A stretch of 16,072 nt of DNA from SAR324 cluster bacterium (GTDB lineage Bacteria; SAR324; NAC60-12), in contig JAPKDT010000013.1 in the NCBI GenBank assembly GCA_028822475.1, positions 1 through 16,072 of the forward strand, in the 5' to 3' direction. This document shows positions 11,796 through 16,072 of this stretch, one piece after another. Position 1 is the stretch's first letter. Each line of letters starts with the position of its first letter. Below the pieces are notes generated by a model. The model made no database searches. It saw only the letters and a program-made list of their open reading frames with translations, and was not told where the DNA came from. Made by a program: the position numbers and the translations under genes.

Positions 11796-13817
11796 CTAAA
11801 AATAAAATTGAGTTGATCGACTTTGACTTCCGTAAGAATACTCGTCACGCGTATGAATTTCAGTGTCCACGGCCTCTTCTGGGAGTTCGTTTATGAAACG
11901 GGAACGCTGGCTCATTCCTCCGGAATAGCCTGAGGAAACAACGGGTGCAGTGATGAGTAAATGTTTTTTTGCACGTGTCATGGCAACATAAAACAAGCGG
12001 CGTTCCTCTTCTATTTGTTCCTCTGTCTCCAGGCTACGTTGATGTGGGAACATCCCTTCCGTTAGTCCAATTACAAAAACCAGACTCCACTCTAAACCCT
12101 TGGCCTGGTGAATGGTTGTCAAGGTCAGAGTCTCCTGATTATCCTGCTGCTCTGCTTCATGCTCAGTGATAATGCTTGAACCAACCAATGACAATTCATT
12201 TAAAAACGCGTCCAATTTTTCATAATTAGTTGAAAATTCCTCAAGATAACGAATATCTGTATCACGCTGAGCTGCGTTCTCAAAACTGCTGAACATTACA
12301 TCACGGTAAAAATTATGATATAAGATGTTGATCATCTGTGAGGGTGTCACATTTTCAGCGAGCATCTGCTGAAAAATCTCGAGCAGAAGGTTCCAACTTT
12401 CCTGTGCCTTTTGAGGAATGAGTTTTTGCAACTCTGCATTCTCTTTGGTCAACCTTACAGCCTGTTGATTTTGAAAAACACTGAAGATCTTGTTTGCAGT
12501 AGTATTGCCAACTCCAGGGAGAAGACGTAGCAAGCGCATCCAGGAGATTTCATCAAGAGGATTAAAAAGGACCTTGAGAAATGCAGTAACATCTTTAATG
12601 TGGGCTTGTTCAAAAAACTTAACTCCTGAATGAACCACGAAAGGAATACCAGCATGAGTCAGCACAACTTGAAGTGCCGCCGACTGCACATGATTGCGGT
12701 AAAGCACACTCATTTCGTTTAATGGAATATCCTGATCCCGGAAATTGAGGATATTCTCAAGCACCAATTCCGCTTCATCCTGAGCTGCCCACACATGGTG
12801 TACGATAGGTTTTTCACCGTCAGCTAAAGAACTAAACAGGTTCTTTTTAAACTGACGTGTGTTATAATTGATGCTCTGGTTTGCAGCTTCTAGAATTTCT
12901 GGAGTACTGCGGTAATTTTCTTCCATGTAGTATGTCACAGCTTTGTAGCGTTCCGGAAATTCTAGCATATTTCCAAAATCTGCACCGCGCCAACTGTAGA
13001 TTGATTGAGCATCGTCACCGACAACCATTAAGTTTTTATGTGGCAAAGACAGCCGATATAAAATGTTGGCTTGAACCTGATTGGTATCCTGATATTCATC
13101 TACGAGGATATATTTAATTTGCTCGCAAAGCGGAAGTCCTTCACCGTGCCTCAGAAGCAGTTCCAGCCAGTTTTCCAACAGATCATCAAAATCCATCACT
13201 TGGCCGCTTTTTTTCTTGCGGCGGTAGGTAGAGAGCACATTTAGAATAATATCAATGTGCTCAGAAAAGTGTGGATAATCGGCAGATACTAATTGCTCAA
13301 GGTGAAAATTGCGTTTGTGGTAGGCAAAGTCTAAGATCATTTGTTGAGTGCAGAAACGATTGAAGGCCAGGGAAAAAATATTTTGCAGAACAGCGGATTT
13401 TGGAAAATATTTTCCAGGTTTACCGATTGTTTCTGCAAGCGAGGCTTTTATCAAGTCTCTTGAATCAGAGGAATCCAAAATGCTGAAATTATTTTGATAA
13501 TTGAGCAGTTTGGCGTTTCGTCTCAGGAAACGACTGCCCACACTGTGGTAAGTCCCGTGAATAATCTTTTGTTGTTCAGTAGAATTATTGAGAGCTCTAC
13601 CCACTCTCTGCGCCATTTCATTGGCTGCTTTGTTAGTGAAAGTCAGCAAAAGGATTGAAGAAGCCGGAATACCGGAATGAATCAGTTCTGCTACACGGTG
13701 AGTTATTACGCGTGTTTTTCCACTGCCTGCACCGGCAATGACAAGCGCAGGTCCGGATTTGTGTTCGACGATTTCACGTTGGACAGGATTTAATGATTCT
13801 ATCGACCAATTGGTCAT
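11796..13817 (-). CDS. UvrD/Rep/PcrA-family superfamily I DNA helicase
   Basis: This 673-residue protein is an ATP-dependent 3'-5' DNA helicase of superfamily 1A. Motifs in order: the Q motif LNPVQREIV (9-17), Walker A AGAGSGKT (28-35), LTFTNKAANEM (58-68, motif Ia), VDEYQDTN (239-246, motif II), GDDAQSIYSWRGAD (267-280, motif III), MEENYRST (motif IV), TIHQAKGLEW (568-577, motif V) and EEERRLFYVAMTRAK (603-617, motif VI). The length equals E. coli Rep and it lacks the long C-terminal extension with a Tudor-like end seen in UvrD and PcrA; whether it serves repair, replication-fork restart or both cannot be told. The start ATG has no Shine-Dalgarno. It converges on msrA with a five-base gap and is divergent from ftsY. 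Confidence 0.94.
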   Translation of the reverse strand: MTNWSIESLNPVQREIVEHKSGPALVIAGAGSGKTRVITHRVAELIHSGIPASSILLLTFTNKAANEMAQRVGRALNNSTEQQKIIHGTYHSVGSRFLRRNAKLLNYQNNFSILDSSDSRDLIKASLAETIGKPGKYFPKSAVLQNIFSLAFNRFCTQQMILDFAYHKRNFHLEQLVSADYPHFSEHIDIILNVLSTYRRKKKSGQVMDFDDLLENWLELLLRHGEGLPLCEQIKYILVDEYQDTNQVQANILYRLSLPHKNLMVVGDDAQSIYSWRGADFGNMLEFPERYKAVTYYMEENYRSTPEILEAANQSINYNTRQFKKNLFSSLADGEKPIVHHVWAAQDEAELVLENILNFRDQDIPLNEMSVLYRNHVQSAALQVVLTHAGIPFVVHSGVKFFEQAHIKDVTAFLKVLFNPLDEISWMRLLRLLPGVGNTTANKIFSVFQNQQAVRLTKENAELQKLIPQKAQESWNLLLEIFQQMLAENVTPSQMINILYHNFYRDVMFSSFENAAQRDTDIRYLEEFSTNYEKLDAFLNELSLVGSSIITEHEAEQQDNQETLTLTTIHQAKGLEWSLVFVIGLTEGMFPHQRSLETEEQIEEERRLFYVAMTRAKKHLLITAPVVSSGYSGGMSQRSRFINELPEEAVDTEIHTRDEYSYGSQSRSTQFYF

Positions 13818-13850
13818 ATTGAAGACTGGTGTTAAAGGAACTTACTTTAG

Positions 13851-13874
13851 TTGATGTGAAAACTGTATCATCAA
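13851..13874. repeat. Inverted repeat in the helicase-ftsY divergent region
   Basis: TTGATG (13851-13856) and CATCAA (13869-13874) are perfect 6-base arms around a 12-base centre, near the middle of the 97-base divergent intergenic region. It could be a regulator site for either gene. Six-base arms are weak evidence and chance is a fair explanation. Confidence 0.2.
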
Positions 13875-13914
13875 ATTCTAGTCTAAAACAAAAACAACAA
13901 GCAAAATAATTCCC

Positions 13915-15288
13915 ATGTTTATTGAAGAATTAAAACAAATTTACGCAAATTTAAGTGCAGCAGCAAATCAAATTTTAAGCAGAATATTCAACGACGGCGT
14001 GCTGATTTCAGCAGAGAAGATGCCTTTGATAATGGCCGGATTCACTTTATTGATTATTTTGATTTGTCTCTCAGGTTGGTTTTTGCTGCGTAAGCGTTCG
14101 TTGAAAAATAAAGCACCCCATGAGCTCAGCCGTCGAGACAAAGAGAAACGACTGGAGCAACTGGAAAAAGAACGTGCCAAAGAGCTGGAACTACAGATCA
14201 AGCAAGAAGAAAAATTGCAGCAAGAAAAAGAGGCAGCACAAATTGTAAAGGCGGAAGAACGGGAAAAAGGTTTTCAGGAGCAGATTTCCTCCATGGAGGA
14301 AGAACGACGGAATCAACAGGTTCTTGAGCGTGAAATTGAAAAAGAAACTGAAATAGAGGAGCAGCCGGAAAAGGCGGATTCACTCATTGAACGCCTCCGA
14401 AAAGGTGTCGGTAAGACAAGGACACACATCCTTAACAATTTGTCTGAAGCGGTTTTAGGTAAAAAAGAAATTGATGAAGACCTGCTCGATGATTTGGAAG
14501 AGGTTCTCATCGGCTCTGACATTGGTCCGGAAACTACTCGTCGTATTCTTGAGTCGATTACGGAGAAGGTGGAACGTAAAGAATTGACTGATCCGGAAGT
14601 CTTACAGAAAGAAATACAACTAGAAATTGAAAAGATAATGAGCAAAACATATCCCGTTCTAGGTACTTCAGAGCGTAAACCGCTGATTTTACTTTTTGTA
14701 GGAGTGAACGGTGTTGGTAAGACTACAACTATTGGTAAAATAGCAGCTCAATATCGCCAGCAGGGAAAAAAAGTACTGATGGGTGCAGGTGATACTTTCC
14801 GCGCGGCTGCAATTGATCAATTAGAGGAATGGAGCAGGCGTGCTGATTGTGATATTGTCCAAAAGGATCCAGGAAGCGATCCGTCTGCGGTGATGTACGA
14901 AACTGTGCAAAAAGGTCTGGATGAGGATTATGACGTGGTGATTTGTGATACTGCGGGACGTCTTCACACCAAAAAGAATTTGATGGAAGAATTAAAGAAA
15001 ATGATCCGTGTGATCCGTAAATTGATTCCGGACGCACCCCACGAAGTATTGCTGGTGCTGGACTCGACTACAGGACAAAATGCTATTTTTCAAACAAGGG
15101 AATTCCTTGAAGTCGCCGATTTAACCGGATTGGTTATTACAAAATTGGATGGCACATCCAAAGGTGGAGTGGTTATTGGGATTGTAAATGAGTTTGATAT
15201 TCCTGTGCGTTATATTGGCATAGGTGAGCAAGTTGAAGATCTGAGACCTTTTGATGCAAAACAGTTTACGGAATCACTGTTTGCTTAG
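13915..15288 (+). CDS. ftsY: Signal recognition particle receptor FtsY with N-terminal membrane anchor
   Basis: FtsY is the SRP receptor GTPase that docks ribosome-SRP complexes at the inner membrane. The 457-residue product has three parts. Residues 36-58 form a clear hydrophobic helix (MPLIMAGFTLLIILICLSGW) followed by RKRSLKNK, predicting a true membrane anchor. Residues 66-155 are a highly charged Glu/Lys/Gln coiled-coil-like linker. Residues 156-457 are the NG domain: G1 GVNGVGKT (263-270), DTFRAAAIDQL (293-303), G3 DTAGRL (345-350), G4 TKLDG (409-413) and GIGEQVEDLRPF (435-446). All GTP-binding residues look intact. E. coli FtsY has an acidic A domain with amphipathic helices instead of a spanning helix, so anchoring here is more direct. 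No Shine-Dalgarno sequence precedes the start. It is divergent from the helicase and followed by an unrelated cupin gene. Confidence 0.96.
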   Translation: MFIEELKQIYANLSAAANQILSRIFNDGVLISAEKMPLIMAGFTLLIILICLSGWFLLRKRSLKNKAPHELSRRDKEKRLEQLEKERAKELELQIKQEEKLQQEKEAAQIVKAEEREKGFQEQISSMEEERRNQQVLEREIEKETEIEEQPEKADSLIERLRKGVGKTRTHILNNLSEAVLGKKEIDEDLLDDLEEVLIGSDIGPETTRRILESITEKVERKELTDPEVLQKEIQLEIEKIMSKTYPVLGTSERKPLILLFVGVNGVGKTTTIGKIAAQYRQQGKKVLMGAGDTFRAAAIDQLEEWSRRADCDIVQKDPGSDPSAVMYETVQKGLDEDYDVVICDTAGRLHTKKNLMEELKKMIRVIRKLIPDAPHEVLLVLDSTTGQNAIFQTREFLEVADLTGLVITKLDGTSKGGVVIGIVNEFDIPVRYIGIGEQVEDLRPFDAKQFTESLFA

Positions 15289-15380
15289 TCTTTTAGCACT
15301 TTAAAAAAGGCAAATTTCTACAGAGTAGTTTCCAAATCTTTTTCCTAAACAACTTTCTTTTCCTGTTCTATTAACATAGA

Positions 15381-15409
15381 TTAACAAATTTTCAGTGGTT
15401 AATTATAAA
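15381..15409 (+). promoter_or_regulatory. Good sigma70-type promoter for the cupin gene
   Basis: TTAACA (15381-15386, five of six) and TATAAA (15404-15409, five of six) are 17 bases apart, 45 bases before the cupin ATG. It is the best promoter match in the window. A second TTAACA starts exactly ten bases upstream (15371-15376) and its inverse GTTAA is at 15398-15402, so a regulator site may overlap it. Confidence 0.55.
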
Positions 15410-15440
15410 TAGTGAATTGAGATCAAAAACTATCGAATCA

Positions 15441-15446
15441 AAGGAG
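15441..15446 (+). promoter_or_regulatory. Strong ribosome binding site for the cupin gene
   Basis: AAGGAG lies seven bases before the ATG at 15454, optimal spacing. With the promoter above it suggests this short gene is well expressed as its own unit. Confidence 0.7.
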
Positions 15447-15453
15447 TTTTTAA

Positions 15454-15819
15454 ATGTTAGCCAATCCGATCAATTTGGAAGAGAAATTCAACAAATTTTC
15501 AAAACATTGGTCTCCACGAGTCATTGCAGAAATGAATGATTACCAATTTAAACTTGTCAAAATTCAAGGTGAATTTACTTGGCACGACCATCCAAATACC
15601 GATGAAGTATTTATTGTTATTGAAGGTTCAATGGAGATTGAGTTACGAAGTCAGAAAATTTATCTTTCAGCAGGAGAAATGTTTGTTGTTCCCAAAGGAG
15701 TTGAGCATAAACCTTTTGCGGAAAATGAATGCAAAATCATGGTTGTGGAACCTCAAGGCGTTGTTAATACAGGTGAGGCTGGCGGAGAACTTACGGCTCC
15801 TAATGATATTTGGATTTAA
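15454..15819 (+). CDS. Single-domain cupin protein
   Basis: A 121-residue single cupin domain, a small beta-barrel that normally binds one divalent metal. Motif 1 is visible as WHDHPNTDEVFIVIEG (43-58) with metal-ligand candidates His44, His46 and Glu51 and the conserved glycine at 58. Motif 2 is GEMFVVPKGVEH (74-85) with the pattern GxxxxxPxGxxH and the fourth ligand His85. All four ligands are present, so it is probably a metal-binding enzyme or sensor of the mannose-6-phosphate-isomerase-like small cupin group. Function within this group cannot be read from sequence. The N-terminal 30 residues and the C-terminal tail NTGEAGGELTAPNDIWI flank the barrel. It has its own good promoter and ribosome binding site and no co-directional partner close by except ftsY 165 bases upstream. 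Confidence 0.87.
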   Translation: MLANPINLEEKFNKFSKHWSPRVIAEMNDYQFKLVKIQGEFTWHDHPNTDEVFIVIEGSMEIELRSQKIYLSAGEMFVVPKGVEHKPFAENECKIMVVEPQGVVNTGEAGGELTAPNDIWI

Positions 15820-15830
15820 AAATACTTAGA

Positions 15831-15856
15831 GATCTTTTGTTCTAGACAAAGAGGTC
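15831..15856 (+). terminator. Possible hairpin after the cupin gene
   Basis: GATCTTTTGT and ACAAAGAGGTC can pair as a ten-base-pair stem with one bulged A, two G-U pairs and a TCTAG loop, starting 12 bases after the cupin stop. There is no following T run, so it is not a standard intrinsic terminator; it may be an mRNA 3' structure or chance. Confidence 0.25.
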
Positions 15857-16072
15857 AGATCGCTAACAAGTGGTCGCATCGGACTTGCGGGGAGGTATTT
15901 TTTTAGAGGATTTTGCTTCGTTCAAAATTCAGGAATAGTTTTAAATTTATTCGCTAGAAGAAACCGCCAAGAAATATCCTGCTCTTATTGAGTCTACAGG
16001 GATTAATATAGAGCAGTATCCAGATTATAATTAGTGATGGTCTGATAAGGCTATTAACATCCGGTCTTCGGC
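15857..16072. other. No supported gene; possible decayed coding fragment at the right end
   Basis: No start codon leads a credible frame here. A plus-strand frame without a start encodes EETAKKYPALIESTGINIEQ... and stops at TAG 16032-16034; its composition looks protein-like and it may be a leftover of a broken gene. On the minus strand a frame ending at TAA (16031-16033) is open to the window edge, giving 13 residues ending in ALSDHH, too short to judge; it could be the end of a gene lying outside. No repeats, tRNA or recombination sites were seen. Confidence 0.2.

Noticed and set aside
15289..15330. Terminator hairpin after ftsY
   Set aside because: GTCTTTT and AAAAGGC can pair but the stem is AT-rich with a long loop and no T run follows.
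15860..15900. Integron attC-like site (CTAACAAG ... CTTGCGGGG)
   Set aside because: The RYYYAAC core does not fit and no GTTRRRY partner is found at a suitable distance; no integrase is present.

Overview
The window is a gene-dense bacterial chromosome segment of about 43% GC (estimated by eye). It carries fifteen genes I consider real, one more that is cut by the left edge, and very little intergenic DNA. No rRNA, tRNA, CRISPR array, insertion sequence or phage gene was found. The gene content suggests a Gram-negative bacterium with proteobacterial affinity: a LapA-like inner-membrane domain, a KDO-lipid-A-neighbourhood type acyltransferase, RlmH, RecO and an AtpZ at the head of an ATP synthase cluster. 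A deltaproteobacteria-like or marine SAR324-like lineage is my guess from gene content, GC and the membrane-anchored FtsY; the sequence does not prove it.

Layout. The left end (1-431, minus) is the start of an F-type ATP synthase cluster: atpZ, then the beginning of a gene with an acidic N-terminus that runs off the edge. Divergent from it, plus-strand aroC (625-1704) is followed by a small membrane protein and a DHH-family phosphoesterase (2019-2969). A minus-strand DUF374-type lysophospholipid acyltransferase (2994-3746) converges on that gene. Next come an unrecognised 169-residue protein and the K+ channel subunit TrkH (3845-5853, plus).

The centre is a minus-strand pair, a Nudix hydrolase (7911-8510) followed by a RelA/SpoT homologue (5906-7888). 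The Rel protein is unusual: its hydrolase HD domain is degenerate, its synthetase domain looks intact with an RXKD motif, and it ends without an ACT domain. The 204-base region between the Nudix gene and rlmH holds divergent promoter candidates and two perfect inverted repeats.

On the plus strand, rlmH (8715-9188) is followed by a gene encoding a LapA-like membrane domain joined to a TPR-like region, then recO and msrA; the last three genes overlap or nearly so (9225-11790). A minus-strand UvrD/Rep superfamily DNA helicase (11796-13817) converges on msrA and is divergent from ftsY (13915-15288), whose product has an N-terminal membrane anchor and a long charged linker. A single-domain cupin (15454-15819) has the best promoter and ribosome binding site in the window. 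The last 250 bases hold no gene I can support.

Most genes are housekeeping: shikimate pathway, ribosome modification, recombination, protein targeting, K+ uptake, stress alarmone, methionine repair. I found no obvious defence or mobile system. The points most worth a second look are the domain composition of Rel, the LapA-TPR fusion, the anchored FtsY, the paired palindromes at 8601-8653, the abundance of the palindrome TCCGGA in all frames, and the scarcity of Shine-Dalgarno sequences.
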